From positions 216,798 to 280,797 of the forward strand of contig DGTQ01000017.1 of the NCBI GenBank assembly GCA_002394365.1: a stretch of DNA of 64,000 bases, given 5' to 3'. The position numbers and the translations under genes were made by a program. The stretch comes from Prevotellaceae bacterium UBA4332 (GTDB lineage: Bacteria > Bacteroidota > Bacteroidia > Bacteroidales > Bacteroidaceae). The notes below the pieces were generated by a model, which saw nothing but the letters and a program-made list of their open reading frames with translations, was not told where the DNA came from and ran no database searches. Of the stretch, positions 53,572 through 62,559 are shown in pieces (within the stretch, counting starts at the first letter, position 1; the number at the start of each line of letters is the position of its first letter).

Positions 53572-54771
53572 TTACAACAATCCCAGAATCATCTTATTTG
53601 CTTTATCGACTACTGACGTTTCCAATGAAGCGAGGTATATTTGTGTCGTTGCTTCTGAGTCATGTCCCATTCCTTCACTGATAACAGACAAAGGAACATT
53701 CTTTGCCTTGGCTGCACTCGCCCATGAATGACGAGCCACATACATAGTCAGCGGTCGCTGGAGTTTTAGCATTGTAGATAGCTCCTTCAAGCGATAGTTG
53801 ACCAGATGCAGTGCATTGTCATATTGCCTCCGCTCATCCCCTTTCTCTTTGATGATAGGGAGTAGATAAACAGTCTTGTTTTCAGGGTATTTGGCAATGA
53901 TTTCAGCCATGCACTTCTCCCACTTGATACTCAGCTCCTGTCCTGTCTTTCGTCTGCGATAAGTCAGGATTCCGTTCTGAAGGTCAGTCCTTTTGAGATA
54001 AGCCATATCCACAAAAGACATGCCTCTAGTGTAAAAGCTGAACATGAACATGTCACGGGCAAAGTCCAATGATGGTTTCATGGACAAGTCCAACTCCTTC
54101 AGGGCTTTGATTGCCTTGATAGGTATAGCTCGTTTCACCGTCTTATCCACTCCTGTATAGACGTGCCGGAATGGATAGTTCTGTGCTGTCAATCCTTTCT
54201 CCACAGCACGATTATAGACCGCCCGAAGATTACGCATATAGAACGAAATGGTGTTCATGCGTACCTCTCTGGTTTTCAAGTAAGCTTCATACATGATCAT
54301 CATGTCAGATGTGATACCATCGAGTGGAACATCCTGCTCGCCTCGAAAAGCCATGAAACTTTTGAGTGTAGCCGTGTATGTCTCTGAAGTTCGGACTTTA
54401 CCCAACTGTTTCAGTTGAGCTATGACACCATGCATAAAGGTAAAGAGGGAGGACTCCTTGGTCAGTTTATGGAACACGGTGATCACGTCGTCTGCCGTAA
54501 AGCGACGACGCTCCGTTTCCAATAAGCGGACGACCTTTTCCAGACGGGCCACATCCCATGCCAGACGTTCTTGAATCCCCAACAGGAGATTGGAGCGGTT
54601 ACCATTTACGATAACGCTTTCTGATTCTGCATCCCATTCCTCTGCAAAGACCTTATAATCAGTATTCAACTGACGGACTACCCGATTGTGGATAATCTGG
54701 AAATAGAGACCTCCCTCCTTGCCATCCACCGTGGATGGTCTGAACTTTACCTTTATTGATGTCATAGGCAT
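53572..54771 (-). CDS. Tyrosine recombinase, probable invertase of the BREX promoter
   Basis: 400 aa from ATG 54771 (MPMTSIKVKFRPSTVDGKEG). The start at 54840 would overlap the preceding gene and adds an atypical N-terminus. The domains are an N-terminal arm-type beta domain, a SAM-like core-binding domain (RTSETYTATLKSFMAFRGEQ) and a catalytic domain with FYTRGMSFVDMAYL, YVARHSWASAAK and GHDSEATTQIYL. This type serves both as integrase and as promoter invertase in Bacteroidetes. It lies upstream of brxF on the same strand, with the inverted-repeat segment between them. It is only distantly related to the other two integrases here. Confidence 0.9.
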   Translation of the reverse strand: MPMTSIKVKFRPSTVDGKEGGLYFQIIHNRVVRQLNTDYKVFAEEWDAESESVIVNGNRSNLLLGIQERLAWDVARLEKVVRLLETERRRFTADDVITVFHKLTKESSLFTFMHGVIAQLKQLGKVRTSETYTATLKSFMAFRGEQDVPLDGITSDMMIMYEAYLKTREVRMNTISFYMRNLRAVYNRAVEKGLTAQNYPFRHVYTGVDKTVKRAIPIKAIKALKELDLSMKPSLDFARDMFMFSFYTRGMSFVDMAYLKRTDLQNGILTYRRRKTGQELSIKWEKCMAEIIAKYPENKTVYLLPIIKEKGDERRQYDNALHLVNYRLKELSTMLKLQRPLTMYVARHSWASAAKAKNVPLSVISEGMGHDSEATTQIYLASLETSVVDKANKMILGLL

Positions 54772-54781
54772 ACCCTTTATG

Positions 54782-55414
54782 TTATATTCCTGAGTGAATA
54801 AGGATGGCATGATACATCTGGTGCATCCTGGCATTGTCAACAGCCATGATACAAGTCAGAAAAACAGAGACGAACCAGACACTCACCATGATAATGATAA
54901 GCCAGTGCTTGAAATAAGAGGATGTGAAGAAACATTTGATATGATACCAAGGCAAGTGGAGGAATAGGTATGCAAACATCCCCTTTGTTGACTGAGACTG
55001 CTGTGGTTTCAAAACTGTTTCTGTAGGTAACGGTTCATGGATGACCACAGTCGTAACAGGTGATGTAACGGTATTGCGGTTCTTAATGATTTCCATTGCT
55101 TCAGTCAAAAGGGCTTGATATTTATTCAACAATTCCTCCGCTTTCGCCAGTTTGCTATCCTCTTCACCATCTACTACAATCTCAGCTTTATTCTCTTTGA
55201 GATACTTCACTAATGCCTCATGGATAGCACTGGTAGCATTGAACTGATGCCTGAGAGAGTTGTATTCGCTGTCAAAACCATCTTTCTGTGCTATTACCCG
55301 AAGATAACCGTTCTGTTGGTTGATAAGCCCAGCAAGATTGTCTATTTTTGAAATAAGTTCATCAAACGAGGTCGTTGGCTCGTCCTTCAATGGAGTGAGT
55401 CTGTTTTTTGCCAT
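54782..55414 (-). CDS. Membrane protein of the mobilisation operon, unknown function
   Basis: 210 aa. A helical, partly coiled-coil N-terminal part (LISKIDNLAGLINQQNGYLR, AKAEELLNKYQALLTEAMEI) is followed by one hydrophobic segment near residues 170-190 (WLIIIMVSVWFVSVFLTCIM). It directly follows the relaxase (3 bp spacing) and precedes the recombinase. Similar proteins follow relaxases on Bacteroidetes mobilisable elements and could tether the relaxosome to the membrane; this is inference. Confidence 0.6.
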   Translation of the reverse strand: MAKNRLTPLKDEPTTSFDELISKIDNLAGLINQQNGYLRVIAQKDGFDSEYNSLRHQFNATSAIHEALVKYLKENKAEIVVDGEEDSKLAKAEELLNKYQALLTEAMEIIKNRNTVTSPVTTVVIHEPLPTETVLKPQQSQSTKGMFAYLFLHLPWYHIKCFFTSSYFKHWLIIIMVSVWFVSVFLTCIMAVDNARMHQMYHAILIHSGI

Positions 55415-55417
55415 AAT

Positions 55418-56299
55418 TTATCTTTTACGTTTACGTGGTATATAATTGTTTTTCTTATCTCTATCCTTGTCGTCATCGTCCTTGGAACTGGAACCGCCTC
55501 CACCACCAGATGATGGTACGACATGCGGTTGCAACAGCATTTCTGTCACGGCTGCACCGATGCCATTGGCTGTCTCCAAGAATTGATTGATGCTGTCGTA
55601 ACTCAGCGAATGGTCTATCCTGCCACCTGCAAAGGTGACGTTGCTTTCGTTGTCGGTGAAGGTCACTCCGCGAACGCTGCCATTGCTGTCTCGGACAAAA
55701 TCCAGCGAAATGCCCTTGGGCGAGAGTACCTTGCACAAATCTTGCCATGAGCTACAACCTTTCAGGGATGCATTTACCTCATCATAGATACGATACTTGA
55801 TGACATCCTTGCCCTTCAAGCGTTCACGACGAACATTCTTCTTGCCCTTGCCAAAGGTGAGTCCGTACTCTCTGGTCAAAGCCTTGGTAATAGCTGCAGA
55901 CTTGCGGAAGTTACAGTCTCCCATAATGGCATCACCCTCGTTATTGACTCTGTTATAGACAATGTGAACGTGAGGATGTGGCTGATCTTGGTGGCGGAAC
56001 ACAACGAACTGCGTGTTGACGATTCCCATCCTCCGCATATACTCTCGGGCAATCTGTGCCATCAGGTCATTATTCACCTTTTTCTTATCGTTAGGCGAGA
56101 AGCTGAGTGAGATATGACCGACGAAGTTTTTGACTCCAGGACGGGCTTTTGCCTGTGCCTTGAAACTGGCAGTGATAACGGCATTGGAAGTAAGACTTAC
56201 TCCATAGGATGCCACTACTACTGCATCCTTCTTCACTATGTCGTTGGCATAGTTGACCAGTCCACCGAAGTTGTTTCCTGTATGAATCTTTGCTATCAT
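55418..56299 (-). CDS. Relaxase/mobilisation nuclease
   Basis: 293 aa. MobP-type relaxase with catalytic Tyr candidate in GGLVNYAND (Tyr17), GHISLSFSPNDKK and the metal-binding HPHVHIVYNRVN (residues 108-119, H-x-H-x-H). Its Gly/Ser/Lys-rich tail (SGGGGGSSSKDDDDKD) is disordered. It nicks oriT and covalently pilots the strand. It starts 3 bp after mobC; together with mobC and the 210-aa protein it forms a mobilisation operon. Confidence 0.9.
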   Translation of the reverse strand: MIAKIHTGNNFGGLVNYANDIVKKDAVVVASYGVSLTSNAVITASFKAQAKARPGVKNFVGHISLSFSPNDKKKVNNDLMAQIAREYMRRMGIVNTQFVVFRHQDQPHPHVHIVYNRVNNEGDAIMGDCNFRKSAAITKALTREYGLTFGKGKKNVRRERLKGKDVIKYRIYDEVNASLKGCSSWQDLCKVLSPKGISLDFVRDSNGSVRGVTFTDNESNVTFAGGRIDHSLSYDSINQFLETANGIGAAVTEMLLQPHVVPSSGGGGGSSSKDDDDKDRDKKNNYIPRKRKR

Positions 56300-56302
56300 A
56301 GT

Positions 56303-56659
56303 TTATCTTTCACTTATTCGGATTAGTAATTCATCGATATCATTTGCCAGATGCCGCACACGTTCTTCCATTTGAGAGAAGTGATAGATGTGTGCCTCGT
56401 GTGCCAGTTGATTCAGGTTGTTTGACATGCCTGTAAGGGAGCGAAGCAATGATGTCTCCTCTTTGGTAAAGGGCTCCTTGACATAGCCGTTGACAGTTAA
56501 CTCATAAACCAGCGTGGAGAGGGACATGCCTGTACGCCTACGTTTGTTCAACAGTTTCCTGTAGCTCTGCTCATCGAAATATACCTTGACAGGATGAGGT
56601 CGCAGCTCGCTTTCTGGCTTCCTTGGGCGACCGCCTTTGTTTGGGGTTGGGGTGTTCAT
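56303..56659 (-). CDS. MobC-like relaxosome accessory protein
   Basis: 118 aa from ATG 56659 (MNTPTPNKGGRPRKPESELR), preferred because this start is typical of the family; an in-frame ATG at 56692 exists. A ribbon-helix-helix-like region (VKVYFDEQSYRKLLNKRRRT) precedes a helical tail (SNNLNQLAHEAHIY). MobC proteins bind oriT and help the relaxase. The gene begins the mobilisation operon. Confidence 0.85.
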   Translation of the reverse strand: MNTPTPNKGGRPRKPESELRPHPVKVYFDEQSYRKLLNKRRRTGMSLSTLVYELTVNGYVKEPFTKEETSLLRSLTGMSNNLNQLAHEAHIYHFSQMEERVRHLANDIDELLIRISER

Positions 56660-56692
56660 GTGTTCGAGGTGTTTAAGTGAGACATCTGGCAT

Positions 56693-57024
56693 TTTCGGCT
56701 TTCAGTGCCGTGGTTTAGTGGGACACAAAACCTATACTTGCTCCCCCAACCCCTAAAAAACATCCTAACGTTTCTGAACGATGCCGTGTGGGGTGTCAGG
56801 TCACGCAATTGGGCTTTTTTCTTCTCGTCTGCTGAGGACGAGTTTGTGAAGATGATGATGTTTGTCATTGTTATAAAAGATTTTTTGCCAATCAAAAGAA
56901 AAATAAAAACGCATTTCGACTACTGTCCTACTGTTGATAGTTGTTGTATTTTTGTTGAGCGATTACTTATGTTTAACATATTGATATAAGAGCTTTTATT
57001 ATACATCTTCATCGAATCAACAAA
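56693..57024. other. Intergenic region, possible oriT of the larger element
   Basis: No gene. Sequence upstream of mobC contains GGACACAAAACC, a run CCCCCAACCCCTAAAAAACA and the TGGGGTGTCAGGTCACGCAA block (about 56789-56810), the kind of GC-rich nic-proximal sequence expected beside a relaxase operon. The nic site cannot be fixed by eye. Confidence 0.35.
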
Positions 57025-58227
57025 TCAACAACGCAGTGGTTCCAAGAAATCCCGTTGGACGGTGTAGTACCTGCCTGTTCGTTGAACGGCCATATAGTTT
57101 GTGGCATTGGTATAGTCGATGTTGTAGGTCATATAACAGTAGGCATTGGCGGCTGGTTGCAGTTGCCAGCGTTCCTTCAGTACCTTCAGGATTTGCCACT
57201 TCTCAATCTTAACATGTGTGTTCAACAGGAGTGCATGAATATCATTGGGACAGAAACAGTATTGTGTCAGGTTGTTCCGCTCCATCACATCCAGGCAAAG
57301 CTCCACCATATCCAGTTCGGCACGTGGTCGGTTGTGGCGGATGATGTTGTCAAGAGCATCCGTGTGGATAAGCGCAGGATTGAACCACATTCGGCTTTCT
57401 TTTTTCGTTGACAACACTCTTTCGTGTTTTAAGTGGAACAGGAAGTGAGGAATCTCCGCTTCAAGATGTCGCAGGAAATCTGGGTCGTCATTTTCCAATG
57501 GCTCCACCTTACGAACCCAATAGCGAATTTCCTCCGGGTCAATAATGACAGGAAAAGACTCGTTGTTGGAACACAATACGAACTTGGCAAAGAACTGAAC
57601 TTCGTTTCGGTCCTTTCCTTTGGCTTCCATCTTATAGGTAAGAGCTGTACTCAGGTTCTTCAGTCGCTCGGAATCTTCCCTGCGACTTAACAACACCTCA
57701 TCTACAAGGATTAGTAACTTACCTGCCCAGTCTGCATTGAACTGGCTGCGAAAATCCTCATTCGTGTTGAACGTGACATTGTCCTGAAAGATCAGTTTAA
57801 GGAAATTGAGGAAAGAGGTCTTGCCAGTATTACGCTCCGTAGAGACCAACAGGAGAACTGGAAGTTTCTGAGTCGGCTTCTCGTAAAGGATTTGCAGGTA
57901 ATCCATCCCTAACTCATACTGTTCGCCGAAAATGTGTTCCATCAGCGATTTGATACGAGGGAACGGACCTGCTTCAAGTTGGTGTGTGATTGGTTCATAC
58001 AGGTTGTAGAATGTTCCTATCTTTCGGTTATAATCCAGGTGATTGGGAACCGTACAGAAACCATCGTATTTCGGTATATCGGCTATAAAGTTCTTGCCGT
58101 AGTCCTGTCGTAGGGCTTCGATGCTCCACGGAATACGTCTCTTTACGGTTTCCCCATTGACCAACGGCTGGTCAACTATCTTATAATAAGTAGTGCCAAC
58201 ACGAATAAACTCGTCATTCTGTTCCAT
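57025..58227 (-). CDS. SF3-like helicase/primase-associated ATPase (DUF5906-like)
   Basis: 400 aa. Walker A STERNTGKTSF (about residues 130-140), Walker B LLILVDEV (about 176), sensor FVLCSNNES (about 217) and a C-terminal winged-helix-like region. It resembles virus and plasmid superfamily 3 helicases (DUF5906/D5-like), which unwind the origin of small replicons. On Bacteroidetes elements this gene usually lies beside a DUF3853 HTH gene, as here (3 bp spacing). It suggests that the excised element replicates. Confidence 0.8.
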   Translation of the reverse strand: MEQNDEFIRVGTTYYKIVDQPLVNGETVKRRIPWSIEALRQDYGKNFIADIPKYDGFCTVPNHLDYNRKIGTFYNLYEPITHQLEAGPFPRIKSLMEHIFGEQYELGMDYLQILYEKPTQKLPVLLLVSTERNTGKTSFLNFLKLIFQDNVTFNTNEDFRSQFNADWAGKLLILVDEVLLSRREDSERLKNLSTALTYKMEAKGKDRNEVQFFAKFVLCSNNESFPVIIDPEEIRYWVRKVEPLENDDPDFLRHLEAEIPHFLFHLKHERVLSTKKESRMWFNPALIHTDALDNIIRHNRPRAELDMVELCLDVMERNNLTQYCFCPNDIHALLLNTHVKIEKWQILKVLKERWQLQPAANAYCYMTYNIDYTNATNYMAVQRTGRYYTVQRDFLEPLRC

Positions 58228-58230
58228 AGA

Positions 58231-58551
58231 TTATTCTTTCTTTTCTTTGTTGGCTTCTGTTTCCTTTGCCAATGCAAGTGCCATGTCTGCATCAACAATA
58301 ATCTTGCGTCCTATCTGGGTGATAGCCGCATCAATGATGCCGCTTCGCTTGATGCGATTGGCGGTCGGTACACTACACCCAAACACCTGGGCTATTCCCT
58401 CTATCCCATAGAAGGTGCGTTTCTGTACAATAGGTGTTTGTTCGTTTGCCTTTGCCTCCATGCTGCTGTTGAGCAAAAAGGTCAGTTCCTCGCCCGTCAT
58501 CATGGCGATGGGCTTCTGGAGAAGTTGTTTGATGTCAAATTGAGTTGTCAT
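58231..58551 (-). CDS. DUF3853-like HTH protein (possible excisionase)
   Basis: 106 aa from ATG 58551 (MTTQFDIKQLLQKPIAMMTG), which matches family starts; an upstream in-frame ATG at 58620 is less likely. The C-terminal half has YGIEGIAQVFGCSVPTANRI and GRKIIVDADMALAL, a HTH_17-like DNA-binding fold. It probably controls replication or excision. It is followed by the helicase gene. Confidence 0.75.
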   Translation of the reverse strand: MTTQFDIKQLLQKPIAMMTGEELTFLLNSSMEAKANEQTPIVQKRTFYGIEGIAQVFGCSVPTANRIKRSGIIDAAITQIGRKIIVDADMALALAKETEANKEKKE

Positions 58552-58725
58552 AAAATTCAATATTTTTAGAAGTGTTACATTTGAGGCATTTTGAGCCTCG
58601 TTTACATTCTCTGAAATCAAATTCTACGGCAAAGGTACTATGGAACAAAAAGGTTGTCGGTCGGCTTTATTTGCAAGAAATAAAACCGACCGACTTTTAA
58701 CTAAACAGGAGGAAAATATGGGGCC

Positions 58726-59988
58726 TCAACCGACTTCAATGAAGATTTGAGTCCATTTATCGATAATACGTTTGGCTCGCTTATAGCTGTCACCATAGGG
58801 CGAAGAGTTGAGTGTGAACATCTTCAGCTCACCATATCGCTTCTGCGGAATATCATGACCAGTATGCTGTCCTGTGAACTGTTCAATGGCTCGGTGAAAG
58901 GTCATATAAGGGATGCTCGCTTCTATCTTCCTTGCACGTATCAAGGCACAAAGCAGATAGGCAAGACAAATACCATCTGTATTCTCGTCAAGAAACTGGC
59001 ATGTCCTTTTCTTTAGAATTGCAACGTCACCAATCAGAATTTCATCCAACGTGCGGATAGACTTCTTTTTCCCTCTCTTCCCTTTTGCCTTGTGCAGAGC
59101 AAACATGACATCCTTCCAGATTTCCGGGTGGCAATCCTCAACTGCATTCTCCCAAGAAGCTTTGGTGTCAGTTCCCATTTCCATGCTATGATGAACGAGC
59201 ATGTGGATGCAGTTGTGAACCAATGTCAATCCGCTCTCATCTACCTCTTCTTTGGTCAAGATGCCATTGAGGATTTCAATCATCAGAACAAGCCCATGGT
59301 CAAACACCACGAAGTAGTACATACAATAGGCCAATGTGTCTCCTTGGTTTATAATCCTGTCATATAGGTTCGCCAGAAACTTTGGCAAGAACACGGCATG
59401 GGAGAGTATGAAGATGTCTGCGAAGAAAGACAATGCATGGTACAGCTGCTTGCGCTCCAATTTGCTGAGCAACATACAACCATTGGAGTTTCGTGCGAGT
59501 TTATCCAGCTGTTCGATGAAATGGGCTTTTATGTTTTGTGGCAGACGGTTCCATGTTTCAACTGGTGTGCCAGACTTGACCATCAGCAAACCCTTTTGGC
59601 ATGACTTATAGATATCCACCTTTCCCGTCTTCAGATTGATGCCTAACCATAACTGGCGGTTGACGATGCACTGGGCTATCTTCTCGGTGTGTTCGCCTGC
59701 CCACTGAACATTTCCAGACATCATGCGCTGGAGTTGGGATGGATTCTGTGTGAATAAAGTAAGGAACCATTCATAGAAGGACTGTGCTTCCGGTGGAACG
59801 CAATCATTCATCATGGCATACATGTTATACAATGTGGTGAAATCACCTTCAGCCACCTTGCCTATTTCTCTTTTGAAATCAGCATAGACAGCCTTGTTCT
59901 GATTCTTCCATGTGTGGATGAGCAGGTCTGTTTTCTCTTTTCTCAGCGAGAAGTCTGGCAATATCTTTGAAAAATTCAACTTAAACAT
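58726..59988 (-). CDS. Conserved mobile-element protein of unknown function
   Basis: 420 aa, mostly helical and soluble, with a moderately hydrophobic central region (FADIFILSHAVFLPKFLANL; YYFVVFDHGLVLMIEILNGI) and a basic patch KAKGKRGKKKSIRTL near residue 305. From memory this resembles DUF6043, found next to integrases on Bacteroides elements; I am not certain. No catalytic motif is visible. It begins 11 bp after the integrase stop and is likely co-transcribed with it. Confidence 0.6.
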   Translation of the reverse strand: MFKLNFSKILPDFSLRKEKTDLLIHTWKNQNKAVYADFKREIGKVAEGDFTTLYNMYAMMNDCVPPEAQSFYEWFLTLFTQNPSQLQRMMSGNVQWAGEHTEKIAQCIVNRQLWLGINLKTGKVDIYKSCQKGLLMVKSGTPVETWNRLPQNIKAHFIEQLDKLARNSNGCMLLSKLERKQLYHALSFFADIFILSHAVFLPKFLANLYDRIINQGDTLAYCMYYFVVFDHGLVLMIEILNGILTKEEVDESGLTLVHNCIHMLVHHSMEMGTDTKASWENAVEDCHPEIWKDVMFALHKAKGKRGKKKSIRTLDEILIGDVAILKKRTCQFLDENTDGICLAYLLCALIRARKIEASIPYMTFHRAIEQFTGQHTGHDIPQKRYGELKMFTLNSSPYGDSYKRAKRIIDKWTQIFIEVG

Positions 59989-59999
59989 AACTCTGTAGA

Positions 60000-61499
60000 T
60001 TATTGGTTAGACGACTTCAGTTTATTCAGGAGTTGAGACAGGTCATCCTCCGAGAGCTCTGCCAATTCTGCAAGCAGTTTTTCACGCTTGGAGTGCTCCG
60101 TGTTCAGATCCAATAGCTTGGAGTTGTATTCCATCTGCTTCTCCAATGGATATGTATCAAGATAGATATGTGTGATGGCATGTTCACCAGTTGAATGTCC
60201 CATGCTCTCTGAGATGTAATCCACTTCCACACCTGCGTTATGAAGGTTGGTGGCAAAGGAGTGGCGGCACCAAGTTCCAGATGGCTTGATGGACTCGTCC
60301 CATTGAAGAACCTCATGACAGACATTATCCATCCTTTCCCGTACATTCTTATTCTCCTGTTGCGTTCTCTTCCTGCGGTCTTCCTCGGTTTCTGCACCAT
60401 TGAATATCTGAGGAAATACATAGCCGTCACGTGTAGGTGGTGCTGCTATCTCATCAAGGATGCGCTGTAAAGGTTCGATGATAGGAATGATGACCTCAGA
60501 GCCATTGGCACTGGTCTTTTCCGTCTTCTTACGGTTGAAACGGAATGCCTTGCCTTCATTCTGGAAATAGTAGTTGTCGTATTTCAATCGGGCTGCATCA
60601 GCCATGTTGAATCCGTTGCAGAGATATTGCACCAGAAACAGGCCAAGCGAAAAATGCACTGATGCAGTATATGACTCACCCCAATGCTCTGGGTATTGCT
60701 TGGAAATAAAAAGATTGTAGAGTTCTGTCATCTGACAGACACGGAGATAGCACTTGCGCCTTTTGGCGCTTGGAGGAATGCTGACAAGTCCCTTCTCTTT
60801 TTTGTTTGAGAACGGATAAGGCACATCTTTGAGGAAACCTTCGCGAATACAGGTGTTCCATACGGCACGACACGCACGAAGATAGATGCCAGCCGTTGTG
60901 TCGCTGATTTTACCTATGAGCTTGCCGCCTTTGCCTTTCACGCCATGCTTCATGCCATCCTTCCACTTCTGTATCTCAGCAACACTGATGTTAAAGCCCC
61001 AAATAGCATCATACCCCATTATCTTGCGGAATGACTTTAGGGCATATTCATAATTTTGCCCAGTTGTAAACTGTGTTCCTCCATCATTGGTTTTGAGGTC
61101 GTGGATAATCTTCTCCCAAATACTCATGAAGGAACGGTCATCTTTCGTTTGAAGGGATGTGTTGCCTGTGGTGACAGCCACACGTACCATCTCATAGGTA
61201 AACAAACTTCCTTTGTTGAGTTCTGCAAGCAGGTTTTTGTACTTGGGGACGATGGTCTCTCGCCACATACGCTGCTCACGGTAGTTTTCGGATGCGCTCT
61301 TTGTGGCGTTGCAGATGTCGGAGAACTGTTTTTCGGTGTAGGTACTACCTACAACATAATAGAAGAACTTGCGATCAATAGTGAAGCGCATGGCCAATGG
61401 GAACTCTGTCGCATTCTTCCTCTGTGTGCGACAATCGAGAACCAAGGAAGCGGAACAATTACGCTCCTTGATAACGGGTAATGATTTTGTTAATTTCAT
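60000..61499 (-). CDS. Tyrosine-type integrase of the larger element
   Basis: 499 aa. It is paralogous along its length to the integrase at 36465: DAIWGFNISVAEIQKWKDGM, RACRAVWNTCIREGFLKDVP, LFLVQYLCNGFNMADAARLK, GTWCRHSFATNLHNAGVEVD, ESMGHSTGEHAITHIYLDTY. All catalytic residues (Arg, RHS, His, Tyr) are present. Kinship with the tRNA-specific integrase supports insertion of this element at the same tRNA. Its mRNA has a ~360-nt leader with an attenuator-like hairpin. Confidence 0.93.
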   Translation of the reverse strand: MKLTKSLPVIKERNCSASLVLDCRTQRKNATEFPLAMRFTIDRKFFYYVVGSTYTEKQFSDICNATKSASENYREQRMWRETIVPKYKNLLAELNKGSLFTYEMVRVAVTTGNTSLQTKDDRSFMSIWEKIIHDLKTNDGGTQFTTGQNYEYALKSFRKIMGYDAIWGFNISVAEIQKWKDGMKHGVKGKGGKLIGKISDTTAGIYLRACRAVWNTCIREGFLKDVPYPFSNKKEKGLVSIPPSAKRRKCYLRVCQMTELYNLFISKQYPEHWGESYTASVHFSLGLFLVQYLCNGFNMADAARLKYDNYYFQNEGKAFRFNRKKTEKTSANGSEVIIPIIEPLQRILDEIAAPPTRDGYVFPQIFNGAETEEDRRKRTQQENKNVRERMDNVCHEVLQWDESIKPSGTWCRHSFATNLHNAGVEVDYISESMGHSTGEHAITHIYLDTYPLEKQMEYNSKLLDLNTEHSKREKLLAELAELSEDDLSQLLNKLKSSNQ

Positions 61500-61871
61500 G
61501 TCTGAAATGTTTTTAATGAATTAAACATGTTTGTTCTCACGCTTGCAACCATTTCAGTACATGTATATATATACAAAAACAGCTGCGTTTGACCATTGCC
61601 GAAACAATAATCAAAAGCAGCTGTGCAATCTTGGCATCTCCTGTCGCTGTATGGGAACCGGGCTTATGCTAATCGGTCTCACCCCCTGAAGAGCCTCTTG
61701 TGTGAAGTTGAATGAAGTATCTTCCGACTAATACTTCCTCCACACTATGATTCATCGGAATGGTTTTTACCAGCCACGAACTGGTGAGCAGACTCACTTT
61801 CCTGTTAAAAACAAGAAGAGCATCACTTAGGGATCATGGCCCGCTCAAAATGCTAAAGCACTGCAAAGGTA
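61500..61871 (-). promoter_or_regulatory. Long structured leader and promoter of the second integrase
   Basis: The -7 box TACCTTTG (minus strand, 61864-61871) lies 365 bp upstream of the start codon. The leader has GTGAGTCTGCTCACCAG (61783-61799), further GC-rich inverted segments and a terminator-like hairpin near its end, and no long open frame. It looks like a regulatory 5' UTR that limits integrase expression. Confidence 0.5.
61574..61623 (-). terminator. Attenuator-like intrinsic terminator upstream of the integrase
   Basis: A 19-bp stem (CAGCTGCTTTTGATTATTG with its complement, one mismatch and two G-U pairs) and loop TTTCGG, followed directly by a T-run, about 75 bp before the integrase ATG. 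It would stop most transcripts before the gene. Confidence 0.75.
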
Positions 61872-62151
61872 CTCTATTTATTTCAATTATTCCTATCTGT
61901 CCGCATAAAAATGAGTACCTTTGAGTATCTTTAACTATCATACTTGGGTAGAGTATGAAAATCATACTCAGAAAACATATTCAAAGGTGTAAATATAGCA
62001 GAATTCTATACTTCTTCGAAGAAGTTTGCAACGGATCAAAAGTGTTGTTATACATTATTCATTACTGATATTTTTTTCATCAAAAACAGTCTGAAACTTC
62101 ATTTGCCTTTATGTGGTTTACATAATAAAGAAAGAAAAAACAGACTGTAAA
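61872..62151. other. AT-rich intergenic region with inverted repeats
   Basis: No gene. It contains GAGTATGAAAATCATACTC (61951-61969), preceded by CATACTTGGG and GAGTATC/GAGTACC motifs. ACAGTCTG and CAGACTGT (62086-62093, 62141-62148) form an inverted pair. The AGTATG/CATACT cluster may be an operator between the divergent integrase and zinc-ribbon transcripts. Confidence 0.4.
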
Positions 62152-62183
62152 TTTGGATTTTTCAATTATAATTTGTACCTTTG
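62152..62183 (+). promoter_or_regulatory. Promoter of the zinc-ribbon gene
   Basis: TTTG (62152-62155), a 20-bp spacer and TACCTTTG (62176-62183). The leader is about 105 nt. Confidence 0.65.
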
Positions 62184-62296
62184 CAATCGGAAATCGCTCC
62201 AGTTTCTGCTCCATACTCGAGTCTTGAACCAATGTTAGTAGCTTGATAACGCGGTGCTCGGAGAGCCGCATATTATTAACATAAAATTTGGTTCAA

Positions 62297-62449
62297 ATGA
62301 AAGAAATCTGTTTTTTCTGTAAAAGCCAAATGGTCGAGACCAATAGACGATATGAAATCGTAGAAGGTCGACCAGAGTTGCAGGTCGAATTGACATGCAC
62401 AAATCCTGAGTGTGGCAATGTTTGGATTCGTAGATTTCCAACAGAGTAG
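62297..62449 (+). CDS. 50-residue zinc-ribbon protein
   Basis: The reading frame MKEICFFCKSQMVETNRRYE continues to CTNPECGNVWIRRF and ends PTE. Two CxxC-type pairs (CFFC and CTNPEC) about 30 residues apart make a zinc ribbon like those of the Ogr/Delta activators of P2-like phages and other small transcription-related proteins. It has a consensus promoter. The gene is convergent with the HipT-like gene. No known family is certain. Confidence 0.6.
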   Translation: MKEICFFCKSQMVETNRRYEIVEGRPELQVELTCTNPECGNVWIRRFPTE

Positions 62450-62559
62450 TCGCTAACCCAGCAAGTAGTCTTGCAAAAATAAGACGAGGGTGTGTCATAT
62501 AGGCACATCCTCTTATCTATTTTGTTGTACAACAAAAAATGTGAAAACACTTATTCCGT

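Larger units (their letters stand above)
38103..61871. mobile_element. BREX-carrying mobilisable element (right end not located)
   Basis: It begins at the tRNA-derived att and carries defence cargo on the left. Its backbone is a tyrosine recombinase, relaxase, MobC, an SF3-like helicase, a DUF3853-like HTH protein and an integrase paralogous to that of element 1. The gene order resembles the first element. No third copy of the 66-bp att was found up to 64000, so the right limit given here is only the integrase promoter and the true end may lie outside the window. Confidence 0.65.

Noticed and set aside
61500..61871. Retron msr-msd or group II intron
   Set aside because: No reverse transcriptase gene lies nearby; the hairpin with T-run fits an attenuator better.
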